Source of the DNA: Psychrobacter faecalis
GTDB lineage: Bacteria; Pseudomonadota; Gammaproteobacteria; Pseudomonadales; Moraxellaceae
Length of the DNA stretch: 64,000 bases
Assembly (NCBI RefSeq): GCF_016107575.1
Contig: NZ_JABAST010000004.1
Location: forward strand, 1-64,000
Reading direction: 5' to 3'
The notes beneath the pieces were generated by a model. That model saw nothing but the letters and a program-made list of their open reading frames with translations. It was not told where the DNA came from and ran no database searches. Made by a program: the position numbers and the translations under genes. The first letter of the stretch is position 1; each line of letters starts with the position of its first letter. This document shows, in pieces, positions 34,555 through 43,784 of the stretch.

Positions 34555-35121
34555 TTAACTGGGCTTACGTGCCAACATGGTAGTAAACTGTAATTGCGCG
34601 CCGTTATGCATGGTGCCGACGTCTTCATTATATTTAATCAACTCCCAGCCCTGATACATGTCGCGTAATTGCCCTTCGTTTAGAGTAAACGGGAAATTAA
34701 CCGGACATGGATAGGCTTGAGTGTTCATGGCACAAACAATCAAATTATAACCACCAGCCAGCGTATGCGCCTGCATATCGGCAATGACAGCGTCAACGCG
34801 CGCGGGGTCAAGGAACATCAGGGTCACCGTACAGCTGATAAAACCATAATCGGCATCAAGGCTGGCACGATTGATATCGTACACTTCGGCTTTGAGGTTT
34901 GTAAGTCCTTCTTGTTCAACAATGTCTTGTAGCATATTGATAGCGCTAGGATTGGCATCTATCGCCGTCACATTAAACCCAAGTTGGTTAAGATATAAAG
35001 CATTGCGCCCATTTGAGCAGCCCATATCGAGCGCAGCGCACGGCTCAATAATCTGGCACGCTTCTACGACTTCACTATGAGCAGGATTCAAGCCGTAGCG
35101 GCTATTGAGATCAACGGTCAT
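34555..35121 (-). CDS. TehB-like SAM-dependent methyltransferase
   Basis: 188 residues. The SAM-binding motif is ALDMGCSNGRNALYLNQLGF (about 29-48), followed by TAIDANPSAI, as in TehB. The N-terminal YGLNPAHSEVVEA also fits. TehB methylates tellurite, selenite and thiopurines in other bacteria; the natural substrate is unclear. It is preceded by AGAGG and followed by a hairpin at 34445-34489. No tehA is adjacent. Confidence 0.8.
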   Translation of the reverse strand: MTVDLNSRYGLNPAHSEVVEACQIIEPCAALDMGCSNGRNALYLNQLGFNVTAIDANPSAINMLQDIVEQEGLTNLKAEVYDINRASLDADYGFISCTVTLMFLDPARVDAVIADMQAHTLAGGYNLIVCAMNTQAYPCPVNFPFTLNEGQLRDMYQGWELIKYNEDVGTMHNGAQLQFTTMLARKPS

Positions 35122-35161
35122 GGCAACCTCTTATATGTAATTGAGAGATTTTATCATAGCA

Positions 35162-35836
35162 CTAATGACAATCGATGAAAGCGGCAGGAAAAACCACCAC
35201 GTCATCTTTTTCTTGCCAGGGCGCAAACTTGGTCATCGCTTGCAAAAAAAGTGGATGGTTGAGCCAGTCTTGTAGCCAGCGCTGCAAATTTGGATAAGGT
35301 AAATCGTAAAAAACCTTGCGATTCACATGCGCAAATTGACGGACAAACGGCATGATACCGATATCAGCGATGGTTATACTCTCTCCTAGTAAATAAGGAT
35401 TTTTGATTAATAACTCCTCTAACATTTGTAAAAAAGCTTCACCTCGTTGTCGATACTCTGCTTGGCTCATATCGAGATGGCGGTCGGCGTATTTATAGCG
35501 ATCGAGCCAATATTTAAACTCATTGTCGTTTTTATCAATCAGCGCATTTGCTTGCGGCAAAGTCTGGGCAGCAAGCATCCCTTGCGCATCTTGCTGTTCA
35601 AGCGCCCATGTCATTATCTCTCTACTCTCTTCAATCACTGTGCCATCTAAAAGCTGCAAAACAGGCACCGTGCCTTTTGGGCTAATCGCTAGCATTTGCG
35701 GCGGCTTATTTTTTAATGTTATCTCGCGCAGCTCGACCTGCAGCCCCGCAAACAACAACCCAAGACGGGCGCGCATGGCATAAGGACAGCGACGAAAAGA
35801 GTACAGACGAGGATAAGAGGAAATCGAAGGAGTCAT
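35162..35836 (-). CDS. Glutathione S-transferase family protein
   Basis: 224 residues. The N-terminal thioredoxin-like domain has RCPYAMRARLGL (about 16-27) with a conserved Cys, PKGTVPVLQLLDG with the cis-Pro and EESREIMTWAL (glutathione binding). The all-alpha C-terminal domain includes GESITIADIGIMPFVRQF. A cysteine type active site suggests thiol transferase or reductase activity. It lies 40 bp upstream of the TehB-like gene on the same strand, so the two are probably co-transcribed. Confidence 0.85.
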   Translation of the reverse strand: MTPSISSYPRLYSFRRCPYAMRARLGLLFAGLQVELREITLKNKPPQMLAISPKGTVPVLQLLDGTVIEESREIMTWALEQQDAQGMLAAQTLPQANALIDKNDNEFKYWLDRYKYADRHLDMSQAEYRQRGEAFLQMLEELLIKNPYLLGESITIADIGIMPFVRQFAHVNRKVFYDLPYPNLQRWLQDWLNHPLFLQAMTKFAPWQEKDDVVVFPAAFIDCH

Positions 35837-35970
35837 AGACGTGTTTCGCAGTTTGATTAATCTTTATCGTTTTAGGCTTAAAAGTTATTATGTATAGCTT
35901 GGCTTATCATAACAATGACCACACTTGCCTTCAATGGTAGGCTTTAATTTTAAAAATTTTTACTTAATAC

Positions 35971-36006
35971 AAAAAAGCCTCGCTATCATAAAAGGATAGA
36001 GAGGCT
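35971..36006 (-). terminator. Terminator after the 36097 gene
   Basis: AGCCTC-G-CTATC and GATAG-A-GAGGCT pair, with an A run at 35971-35976 giving U on the minus-strand transcript. Confidence 0.8.
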
Positions 36007-36096
36007 GATGTTTAAGATGATTTTTAATATGACATTTAACTTATAGCATTGTAAGGATAGTTTTTTGAAATTATAGTTTTATTTTTGCTTAGGCTA

Positions 36097-36732
36097 TTAC
36101 ACACTTTTAGATTTTGGTAGGTCGTACTCGATTCTCTCGACCTCTTTATCTTGCAGTTCCATAATCAAGCAATAGCCTTTTATAGCGCCATCGTACGGCA
36201 CATTAGACCCACGCTCTTGATAATGCGTGCGGATACGCTCTTTAATAATACTTTTACGCGCAGCTTCATCCAGTTTGGCAAATCCGCTTGGCAAATCTAC
36301 CTGAGTCCAAAGTGCAGCGCCCCAACGAGACAGCCAATTGGCGTTGTCATCAAACTTAAAATCAACATCGGCGTATAAACGATATCGAGGCTGCGGCACA
36401 GAACCCTGTGCTATCTCGTCCTTAATCTGGGCGATATCTTCTGCAAATGGCTCATAAGGCAAATCGAGTACCGAAAATAACTTTGCTAAAAACTCTTCGG
36501 CGCTAAAGTATTTATCCATATAGCTGCCGTCAAGGCCAAGATGCTTATTGGACAACACATGACGCAGGCGTTCGCAAGCAGGCATGGTATGCTTTAGTGG
36601 GTAACCCATGGTTTTGACAATATATTGCGCGCGATATTCTAACGTATCTATTTGCGCGATGACGTATTGTGCGAGAGGATGGCACGGCTGAAAACGGCGG
36701 GTAAATTTGGATGGCTGGGCAGATTGGCTCAT
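36097..36732 (-). CDS. Conserved-looking protein of unknown function
   Basis: 211 residues, soluble, no signal peptide. Recognisable stretches are CHPLAQYVIAQIDTLEYRAQ, CERLRHVLSNKHLGLDG, YRLYADVDFKFDD and ERIRTHYQERGSNVPYDGAIKG. No domain is known to me. AAGGT lies upstream and its own terminator follows, so it is a single-gene transcript. The even codon use and lack of low complexity support it as a real gene. Confidence 0.7.
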   Translation of the reverse strand: MSQSAQPSKFTRRFQPCHPLAQYVIAQIDTLEYRAQYIVKTMGYPLKHTMPACERLRHVLSNKHLGLDGSYMDKYFSAEEFLAKLFSVLDLPYEPFAEDIAQIKDEIAQGSVPQPRYRLYADVDFKFDDNANWLSRWGAALWTQVDLPSGFAKLDEAARKSIIKERIRTHYQERGSNVPYDGAIKGYCLIMELQDKEVERIEYDLPKSKSV

Positions 36733-37013
36733 GATGATGAAGACCTTATATTCCTATAACTCCGACGAAAAAGTATAAAATCAGGCACAAATGAGGATGT
36801 CGGAGTACAGGCTCATGCGCTTTACCAGGATTGTTTTATATCGTGCTGGAAGTTGCAAGGTTTGTACGCTGCCACCAATTGCAATCATGATGATTTGCAA
36901 TAAATGACGAGGACAAAACTGTTAAACCCACGATAGTTTATTCAATGATGATAGCACATCAGCCCATAGAAAATAAATACGCGATCATGACTTCTTTTTA
37001 ATCAGCAAATATC

Positions 37014-37598
37014 CTAATCTTCACTATGATACGTCGCCTCATCCATCCAAACGATAGGGTCTTCACACAGATGTACCAAGTGATACCAAATATCACTACT
37101 GCGAGCGATACGGTGATGACCGCCGTCAAAATAATCGACTTCCCAGCTATCCGGCAGATTAACCAAAGTTCGCCTAGCGACCGCCACATCCAAGCTTTCA
37201 TCGTCGACCTCTACCATCACTCGCATCATCTCAGTATTTGAGGTCGGAAACGACAATTTCATATCGGCTACGGCGGGAATACGGTCCGCTAAAACATCAC
37301 TTGGATAAATACACGGCACAATTAAGAGCGCCCGCAAGTTATATTTATGGGCAAAATGATTGGCAAACCAAGCGCCAAGCGAATGCCCTGCCAACACCAC
37401 GCGTGGATACTCTTGCATTTTTTCTTGAATTAAAGCATCGTAAATCTTAAAAATTTCTGCAAAATTTTCGCGGTAATTGACCGTTTGACAATATTTCGGC
37501 TCGCGCTTGATACACGTGTATTTACTGGTCTCGCAACTTGAATCGAGACCATGGAAAAACAGTAAAAACGTGTCGTTATTTTCGATAGGAAACATCAT
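37014..37598 (-). CDS. Small alpha/beta-hydrolase (YqiA/RBBP9-like)
   Basis: 194 residues. FFHGLDSS (about 14-21) is the oxyanion region, and the nucleophile elbow is AGHSLGAWFANHFA (Ser about 72). An Asp in VEVDDESLD and His in FDGGHHRI complete a plausible triad. The size and layout match small esterases such as YqiA. GGAG lies 6-7 nt before the first ATG. It is the last of three small same-strand genes (38585 to 37014) that are probably an operon. The substrate is unknown. Confidence 0.75.
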   Translation of the reverse strand: MMFPIENNDTFLLFFHGLDSSCETSKYTCIKREPKYCQTVNYRENFAEIFKIYDALIQEKMQEYPRVVLAGHSLGAWFANHFAHKYNLRALLIVPCIYPSDVLADRIPAVADMKLSFPTSNTEMMRVMVEVDDESLDVAVARRTLVNLPDSWEVDYFDGGHHRIARSSDIWYHLVHLCEDPIVWMDEATYHSED

Positions 37599-37655
37599 AG
37601 CTTTCTCCTTTTATCATTATTTTTTAGTATTATTTTTAATAATTTTATCTATTGT

Positions 37656-38036
37656 TTAAACCGCTTTTTGATTGGCAATTTGCGCTTGGTATAAACACAA
37701 AATCTCCTCACAAGCCTGCATTGAGAGATTCTTTGCAAAGCCCTTACCAAACCAAAAATCATAAACCGCTTGGATAATGGATTTTACCGCCTCAGCATCT
37801 TTTGGTTTTTGCGCTGTTAATTTACGCGCAATATCTTTTGCTTGAATATCGGACTCATTGTAGGGCGCACTCCAGCCTACACAATAGCGATAGAGCACAT
37901 CATTAATAGCCAAGATAAATATAGCATCAGCCACGCCATACTGTTCAATAAATTGCTCTAACATCGAACAGCGCTCGTCATAGAGTAAAGGCTCTATCGG
38001 CATCTCATTGCGCTCAGTCACATACTCACTGCTCAC
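37656..38036 (-). CDS. Unknown small protein
   Basis: 126 residues, soluble and helix-rich, with no recognised domain. A GTG start at 38036 is the longest option; ATG 12 codons in is an alternative because the GTG has no clear ribosome site. It lies 27 bp after the 38064-38585 gene and 57 bp before the hydrolase gene. Confidence 0.6.
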   Translation of the reverse strand: MSSEYVTERNEMPIEPLLYDERCSMLEQFIEQYGVADAIFILAINDVLYRYCVGWSAPYNESDIQAKDIARKLTAQKPKDAEAVKSIIQAVYDFWFGKGFAKNLSMQACEEILCLYQAQIANQKAV

Positions 38037-38063
38037 TACGTGCGAGGGCTTGCTAAAATCCTC

Positions 38064-38585
38064 CTACAGCAATGGATAAGATCCGCCAATTCCGCCCTTC
38101 TCCACCACATTAAAGCGCCAAATGCCATAATGCGTATCAATGTCTTTGGTATCAATGCCCTTATAAGGCACAACGATAAACCACTGCATCAGCGCATCGC
38201 TATCATAAATGACATGCGTACTGCCAATACGCACCGCTTGTTTCGGTAAAACGTCCGTATATAAATACTCGATATCATCGCTATAAAGTTTTGCCTTTTC
38301 TACGTTTTCAGCACTGACATCACCGAGCTTAGCCCTTGCCTCACCTATGTTTCGGCACAGCCGAAACGGCGCGACAAAGCTCAAGGTATCATCGGTATTA
38401 TTGACAAAATATACATCATCTTCATAATTATTTATCGAAACCGTCTCAAGATAAAATAATGGGCTTTTACGTACCCGCCCTTTCTCATCATTCGCCAATG
38501 CCGTTATTCCAGATAGTTTTGCGCCATCCGACCACTGCACATTGTCTATACGTTTTTGCTCAAATTGATAGGTTAACTTTGTCAT
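38064..38585 (-). CDS. Unknown protein, first of a three-gene set
   Basis: 173 residues, mostly beta-like, with no signal peptide or membrane segment. Features are LTYQFEQKRIDNVQWSDGAK at the start and a C-terminal THYGIWRFNVVEKGGIGGSY. I recognise no family. AAGGA lies 8 nt before the ATG. It leads the probable operon with the 126-residue protein and the small hydrolase. Confidence 0.65.
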   Translation of the reverse strand: MTKLTYQFEQKRIDNVQWSDGAKLSGITALANDEKGRVRKSPLFYLETVSINNYEDDVYFVNNTDDTLSFVAPFRLCRNIGEARAKLGDVSAENVEKAKLYSDDIEYLYTDVLPKQAVRIGSTHVIYDSDALMQWFIVVPYKGIDTKDIDTHYGIWRFNVVEKGGIGGSYPLL

Positions 38586-38904
38586 CGTTTTATCCTTATT
38601 ATTTTGGCATCCAGTTTTGATTTTTGATTGCTTATCGCATTATTTTCTATATTTTTATTTCGTATTTTCTTTGGATTCTTTTAAGCGCAATTTTAAGCCA
38701 GCCGAGTCTGTTCGCCATTTGCTTAAATAACGTTATTGGCTATAAAATTAGTGAAGTTAATTGGTTTTATAATGTAAGATTGGGTGTTTTTTATAATTGT
38801 TTAGCCGTAGTTTCTCATTATCGTCGCGCTATTTTTTAGCGTTATAAATTTTAAAAAACTAACATTAACAGGCGTTTTTCTGTTCAGTTATTTTGCTTAT
38901 TAAT
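38586..38904. other. AT-rich spacer upstream of the three-gene set
   Basis: 319 bp without a supportable gene. A 71-codon hydrophobic frame on the plus strand (38624-38839) lacks a ribosome site and looks accidental. The promoter of the minus-strand genes is expected near 38600. Confidence 0.5.
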
Positions 38905-38912
38905 CAATATTT

Positions 38913-39044
38913 GGTGGTGTATCAGAAAGTATGCTGGTTAAAAATTAAACAATTTTTGAAGCCTTGAAAGCCCTATAGAATCAGAGAACTTAGCATAGAT
39001 TTCTTATTGACTTCTATCGCCAGCATACTTTTTAGAACACCACC
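38913..39044 (-). mobile_element. 132-bp MITE, copy 2, with 8-bp target duplication
   Basis: Opposite orientation to copies 1 and 3, starting GGTGGTGTATCAGAAAG and ending CTTTTTAGAACACCACC. It is flanked by perfect direct repeats CAATATTT at 38905-38912 and 39045-39052, proving transposition as a discrete 132-bp unit. It differs from the other copies at several positions, so it is the more diverged copy. Confidence 0.92.
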
Positions 39045-39052
39045 CAATATTT

Positions 39053-39449
39053 TTTTGGGGGTTTAGGTTTGGATTTGTGCAGGCGTGATTGTTTAGGATT
39101 AAACGAAAATAACATTATTCAAAATGTTTGCTAAAGACAACTCAGTTAAAAAGTGAAGCGTTGCGCCCCGAGGGTTAACGGTTTGTCCTGTTATTTTTGC
39201 CTGACTCAATAACTATAATATAAAAACTGATGAAAATAAAGCGGCTAAAAAAGCTGTGCGACAACCGCTGTCGCCCAATCACTTATTACTAAATTTATCA
39301 TTAAACGCAATATGTGTTGAGCTAATTTATATAAAAAACCCCATAAGCTGTATGCAACTTATGGGGTTATCTTTTGCCAGATGATTAATCACATCTCTAA
39401 CATCTAGCAAGCCATATACTGGCGTTTGATGAATGATTTAATAAATGAA
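39053..39449. other. Spacer downstream of betT
   Basis: About 400 bp with no gene. It contains the betT terminator at 39333-39368 and a second small hairpin (GCGACA 39258-39263, TGTCGC 39269-39274) followed on the minus strand by a T run, possibly a backup terminator. Confidence 0.5.
39333..39368 (-). terminator. Terminator of betT
   Basis: AACCCCATAAG (39337-39347) and CTTATGGGGTT (39358-39368) form a perfect 11-bp stem followed on the minus strand by a T run. Confidence 0.88.
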
Positions 39450-41495
39450 TTAACGTTCTAAATGCAGATACTGCATATGACATTCGTACTGATGCAAGAT
39501 ATCGACCAGCACTTGCTCTTTGGTATAGCCAACCAAGTCATACTCTTGCGAGCCATCACTTAAAAACACCTCAGCACGGTAATAAAACTCGGCCTGCTTA
39601 CTGGAAGTATTGAGGGTAAAGTTTGGTCGCTCAGCTTTGATGAGATTGACTTCATAAATAAAGTCATCTTCATCACCATGCCCGACGCGCAGTTTTACCC
39701 CATCTATCTGACCGTCGTCTTCGTCCGTTGCAGCATCGATATTTTTACCAATGCTGGCCAAATTTCGGATATCCAGTGAGGTTTTAAGACCGCCTGCTTT
39801 TAGCTCGTTTTCTACCTCAATCATGGCAGGCTTAACGACCGTCTGTAAAAAGCGTTCGACTTGCTTGTGACTTGGGAAGCTGACGATACGCTGCAAGCGC
39901 GCTTTCCAGCCTTTACCGCTATCGAGCACGTTTGCCGTGCCAACCGTACTGGCTTTGCGCTTGTTGCCCTCTTCTTTTAGTGATTTCCACATAGCCATCA
40001 TGTAAAGCAGCAAAATAAGCGAGAACGGCAGACCAGCAATGACGGAAACCGATTGTAGCGAAGTAAAACCACCCGCAAACAATAAACCTAAAGTAATCAA
40101 ACCTGTGGCTGCTGCCCAAAACAGACGTAACCAAACAGGCGCGTCGGTATCATTGGTCATGCCTTTTGAGCTTAGATTTGCAAGCACTAAAGCGCCTGAG
40201 TCAGCAGACGTCACAAAAAATATCAGGCCAATAAATACGCCTGCCAATGAAAAAACATCGCTATAGGGGAAGTATTCAAACAAGGCAAACATACCCATCG
40301 CGGCGTCATTGACGGCGATTTCACCGAGCTCAGTTGCGCCATTGGCGACCAAATCTATCGCTGAATTACCAAAGATGGAGAACCACGCAAAAATAAAACC
40401 AAGCGGGATAAACATCACGCCAAAGACAAACTCACGCAAAGTGCGACCGCGGCTAATACGCGCGATAAACAAACCGACAAAGGGCGCCCAAGCGACCCAC
40501 CATGCCCAGAAAAATATCGTCCAACCTGACTTCCAATCAGCGCCAGCGCTGCCATCATAAGCATAGACATCAAAGGTTTTAAAAACAATAGTCTGGAAAT
40601 ATTGACCAATATTTTGGGTAAAGGTATTGAGCAAATAAACGGTATTACCTAGCACCAATATGGCCAATAGTAGCAATATCGATGACAACATATTAAATTC
40701 GGATAAACGGCGTACGCCTTTTTCAACACCGGTCATAGCAGAAATAGCGGCAGCAACAACCACGCCTAAGATAATCAGGCTCTGCACCATTTTGCTCGAT
40801 TCGATACCGAAAACATGTGTCAAGCCTGCGTTGGCCTGCAATACCCCAATACCTAAGCTGGTGGCGATACCCATCAAGGTACAGACGACGCCAAAGGTAT
40901 CAATACCATCACCAAGCCAGCCTCTGATTAAGCGCTCACCAAATATCGGTGTCAGCGGTGAACGTAGCGCGAGTGGCATGTTTTTACGATACGCAAAGTA
41001 CGCCAATGCCATACCAATGAGCGCATAAATACCCCAACCATGAAGACCCCAGTGTAAAAAGGTTTGCGACAGCGCTTCACGCATCGCTTCAGCACTGGCA
41101 GGCTCTAAGCCCGTATGCGGCGTGAGATAATGCATCAACGGCTCAGAGGCACCAAAGAATAATAAATCAATCCCGATACCGGCGGAGAATAGCATCGCCG
41201 CCCATGCTAAAAAAGGAAACTGAGCTTTTTCGTGATCTTGTCCCAGCTTGATATCGCCGTATTTGGAAAAACCAACAAACAAAGCGAAAATACTATAAGC
41301 GGCAACCACCAGCATATAATACCAGCCAAAACTCTCTGATACCCATGCCATACTGGCGCTTAATAATGCCTCACTATAATCTGGCAAGGCAATCGTCCAG
41401 ATAATCAATAAAATAGAAATAATAGCTGAACCTAAAAAAACCGTCTTATTTAGAGTCAGGGGTTTCGTCGCATCTTCTGATGGCGAGCTGTACAT
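39450..41495 (-). CDS. betT: BCCT-family choline transporter BetT
   Basis: 681 residues from ATG 41495, preceded by GAGG at 6-7 nt; a TTG four codons upstream is the alternative. About 12 membrane helices, with the Trp-rich BCCT signature (FFWAWWVAWAPFVGLFIARI, the eighth helix region) and AGIGIDLLFFGASEPL. A C-terminal cytoplasmic domain of roughly 170 residues, as in osmoregulated BetT, ends in a charged segment. It imports choline for conversion by BetA and BetB. A terminator lies between betA and betT, so betT has its own promoter in 41496-41712. Confidence 0.9.
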   Translation of the reverse strand: MYSSPSEDATKPLTLNKTVFLGSAIISILLIIWTIALPDYSEALLSASMAWVSESFGWYYMLVVAAYSIFALFVGFSKYGDIKLGQDHEKAQFPFLAWAAMLFSAGIGIDLLFFGASEPLMHYLTPHTGLEPASAEAMREALSQTFLHWGLHGWGIYALIGMALAYFAYRKNMPLALRSPLTPIFGERLIRGWLGDGIDTFGVVCTLMGIATSLGIGVLQANAGLTHVFGIESSKMVQSLIILGVVVAAAISAMTGVEKGVRRLSEFNMLSSILLLLAILVLGNTVYLLNTFTQNIGQYFQTIVFKTFDVYAYDGSAGADWKSGWTIFFWAWWVAWAPFVGLFIARISRGRTLREFVFGVMFIPLGFIFAWFSIFGNSAIDLVANGATELGEIAVNDAAMGMFALFEYFPYSDVFSLAGVFIGLIFFVTSADSGALVLANLSSKGMTNDTDAPVWLRLFWAAATGLITLGLLFAGGFTSLQSVSVIAGLPFSLILLLYMMAMWKSLKEEGNKRKASTVGTANVLDSGKGWKARLQRIVSFPSHKQVERFLQTVVKPAMIEVENELKAGGLKTSLDIRNLASIGKNIDAATDEDDGQIDGVKLRVGHGDEDDFIYEVNLIKAERPNFTLNTSSKQAEFYYRAEVFLSDGSQEYDLVGYTKEQVLVDILHQYECHMQYLHLER

Positions 41496-41825
41496 AAAAG
41501 ACCTCAATAGGTAAATGAAACAGGGTCTGATATTGCTTTGTCCGTCATAGTCTTATGAATCTTAAACTCATAAGGTATAAATAACCGCATGACGCACAAA
41601 GCAGTACCAATTAATAAAAACTGAAAGATAAACGATTAGAAAAACAGCGACGCGAATGCTAAGTAAATTTAACCTCAATGGTTTTCATCTCTATAAACAT
41701 AAGCGCTGATAAAAAAGACCTTTACTACGAAAGGCCTTTTGATAGAAATGGACTTATATTACTTATTGTTTATTAGTTCACGCAGTTGCCTAAATACTCG
41801 TTTAGGCATTCATTTAAAAAGGCGT
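41496..41825. other. betA-betT spacer
   Basis: 330 bp holding the betA terminator (41713-41740) and, between it and betT, the presumed betT promoter. No gene was found. Confidence 0.5.
41713..41740 (-). terminator. Terminator between betA and betT
   Basis: AAAAGACCTTT and GAAAGGCCTTTT pair with a short loop; the minus-strand product ends in a T run. Confidence 0.65.
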
Positions 41826-43526
41826 TTAAACGACAGAGTTATAAACGCGCAGCGGTTCGGCTCTGAGCGGTGCGCCATTGGCAACGTAATAATCTGCTGT
41901 TGAACGTGGTAATTGCTTGCCTTTCATCTTATCAACGATTTTTTCAGCGAGCATAATGGTGGTTGCGTTCAAATTACCACTGATGATATTTGGCATAATC
42001 GACGCATCGACCACGCGCAAGCCATCGATACCGTGTACCAGCCCTTCGCCATTAACCACCGAATAATTACCTTCGCCCATCGCACAAGTACATGAGGGAT
42101 GATAAGCCGTCTCACTATGGTTACGGACATACTCGTCTAGCTGCGCATCGGTCACCAAATCATCGGTCGGCGCAATAGCTCGACCACGATAAGGGTCAAG
42201 CGCTGGTTGATGCATAATCTCACGAGTGATACGCATCGCCGCGCGAAACTCTTGCCAGTCCTGCTCATGCGACATATAGTTAAATAAAATGCTTGGATGC
42301 GCGCTTGGATCTTTTGAAGTTAGCTTGACACGCCCACGACTTGGCGAGCGCAATGAACCCACATGCGCTTGGAAGCTATGCGCTTTCACCGCGCTGCGGC
42401 CGTCATAACGCACGGCCAACGGCAAGAAATGATACTGAATATTAGGATGGGTAAACTTCTCATCGGTACGGATAAAACCGCCGCCCTCAAACTGATTTGA
42501 CGCCCCAAGTCCGGTGCCATTAAACAACCATTCCGCACCAATCGCTGGCTTATTCCACCATTTATTGGCAGGCGCAATTGAGACCGGTAGCTTACATTCA
42601 TACTGCATATACAGTTCTAAATGGTCTTGTAGATTATTACCAACGCCCGGCAGCTCTAAAATCTCGTTAATACCCAAATCTTTAAGCCATTGACCAGGGC
42701 CAATGCCAGAGCGCTGCAACAGTTGCGGCGAGGCAATCGCACCCGATGAAACAATCACTTCGCGAGACGCATAGAATTTTTTGATTTGACCTTGATGCTC
42801 AACTTTAACACCGACAGCACGCTTACCATCAAAGAGAATCACATCGGTCAATGCACCCGTTAAAATAGTGATGTTACTGCGCGGTTTGGCACGGTCAAGA
42901 TACCCACGCGCGGTGGATGCGCGGCGACCATTTGGCGTGACGAAGCGATCCATCGGCCCAAAGCCCTCTTGCTGATAGCCGTTTAAATCCTCTGTACGCG
43001 GATAGCCAGCTTGCACGCCCGCTTCAATCATCGCTTCAAATATTGGATTGACGCCAGGTTTTGAGGTAGTCATTTCAACCGGACCACCGACGCCATGATA
43101 GTCATTTTCGCCTGCATCGCAGTTTTCTGACTTTTTAAAATAGGGTAAGCAGTCGAGATACGTCCAGTCCTCTAAGCCTTTAATTTTCGCCCAATCATCA
43201 AAATCTAGCGCGTTACCACGGATATAGCACATCCCATTGATGAGTGACGAGCCGCCCAGCCCTTTACCGCGGCCACAGTCCATGACGCGGTTATTCATAT
43301 AGGGTTCGGGATCTGTTTTGTAGCCCCAGTTATACGTGGTGCCTTGTAGCGGCATGGCGAGCGCCGCTGGCATCTGGGTGCGAAAGTCTAAGCGATGGTC
43401 TGGACGACCCGCCTCTAACAGCAACACCTTAATGTTGGCATCTTCGGTCAAGCGGGTGGCTAGCACGTTGCCTGCTGAGCCTGCGCCGACGATGATGTAG
43501 TCATATTCAGGTGTGGTTGATATCAT
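41826..43526 (-). CDS. betA: Choline dehydrogenase (GMC oxidoreductase)
   Basis: 566 residues from ATG 43526 (GGAG 6 nt upstream; an in-frame extension reaches 43559). The FAD motif is [17 protein letters not shown] (about 9-25). [20 protein letters not shown] and the C-terminal [10 protein letters not shown] (active-site His region) with [19 protein letters not shown] are the GMC/BetA signatures. It oxidises choline to betaine aldehyde at the membrane. It is separated from betB by a MITE copy at 43631-43762. Confidence 0.92.
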   Translation of the reverse strand: MISTTPEYDYIIVGAGSAGNVLATRLTEDANIKVLLLEAGRPDHRLDFRTQMPAALAMPLQGTTYNWGYKTDPEPYMNNRVMDCGRGKGLGGSSLINGMCYIRGNALDFDDWAKIKGLEDWTYLDCLPYFKKSENCDAGENDYHGVGGPVEMTTSKPGVNPIFEAMIEAGVQAGYPRTEDLNGYQQEGFGPMDRFVTPNGRRASTARGYLDRAKPRSNITILTGALTDVILFDGKRAVGVKVEHQGQIKKFYASREVIVSSGAIASPQLLQRSGIGPGQWLKDLGINEILELPGVGNNLQDHLELYMQYECKLPVSIAPANKWWNKPAIGAEWLFNGTGLGASNQFEGGGFIRTDEKFTHPNIQYHFLPLAVRYDGRSAVKAHSFQAHVGSLRSPSRGRVKLTSKDPSAHPSILFNYMSHEQDWQEFRAAMRITREIMHQPALDPYRGRAIAPTDDLVTDAQLDEYVRNHSETAYHPSCTCAMGEGNYSVVNGEGLVHGIDGLRVVDASIMPNIISGNLNATTIMLAEKIVDKMKGKQLPRSTADYYVANGAPLRAEPLRVYNSVV

Positions 43527-43630
43527 AAAACGCTCCATAAAATTAAAAATATCCATCATTTCATAGCAGTAAGGCGGCGCGAAAAGGAAAAATTATTCCT
43601 CTCGCCTTAACCTTACTGTTTAAAAATTCT

Positions 43631-43762
43631 GGTGGTGTTCTAAAAAGTATGCTGGCGATAGAAGTCAATAAGAAATCTATGCTAAGTTCTCTGTTTCTAT
43701 AGGGCTTTCAAGGCTTCAAAAATTGTTCAAGTTTTAATCAGCATACTTTTTGACACACCACC
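43631..43762 (+). mobile_element. 132-bp MITE, copy 3, with 8-bp target duplication
   Basis: Begins GGTGGTGTTCTAAAAAG and ends AAGTATGCTG-type inverted sequence ...GACACACCACC. Perfect direct repeats AAAATTCT flank it at 43623-43630 and 43763-43770. It lies between betB and betA, 23 bp after the betB stop, and is nearly identical to copy 1. Confidence 0.93.
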
Positions 43763-43784
43763 AAAATTCTTACCGTACAATTGC

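Noticed and set aside
38624..38839. 71-codon hydrophobic plus-strand frame
   Set aside because: AT-rich intergenic DNA gives hydrophobic codons by composition; there is no start signal and no family resemblance.
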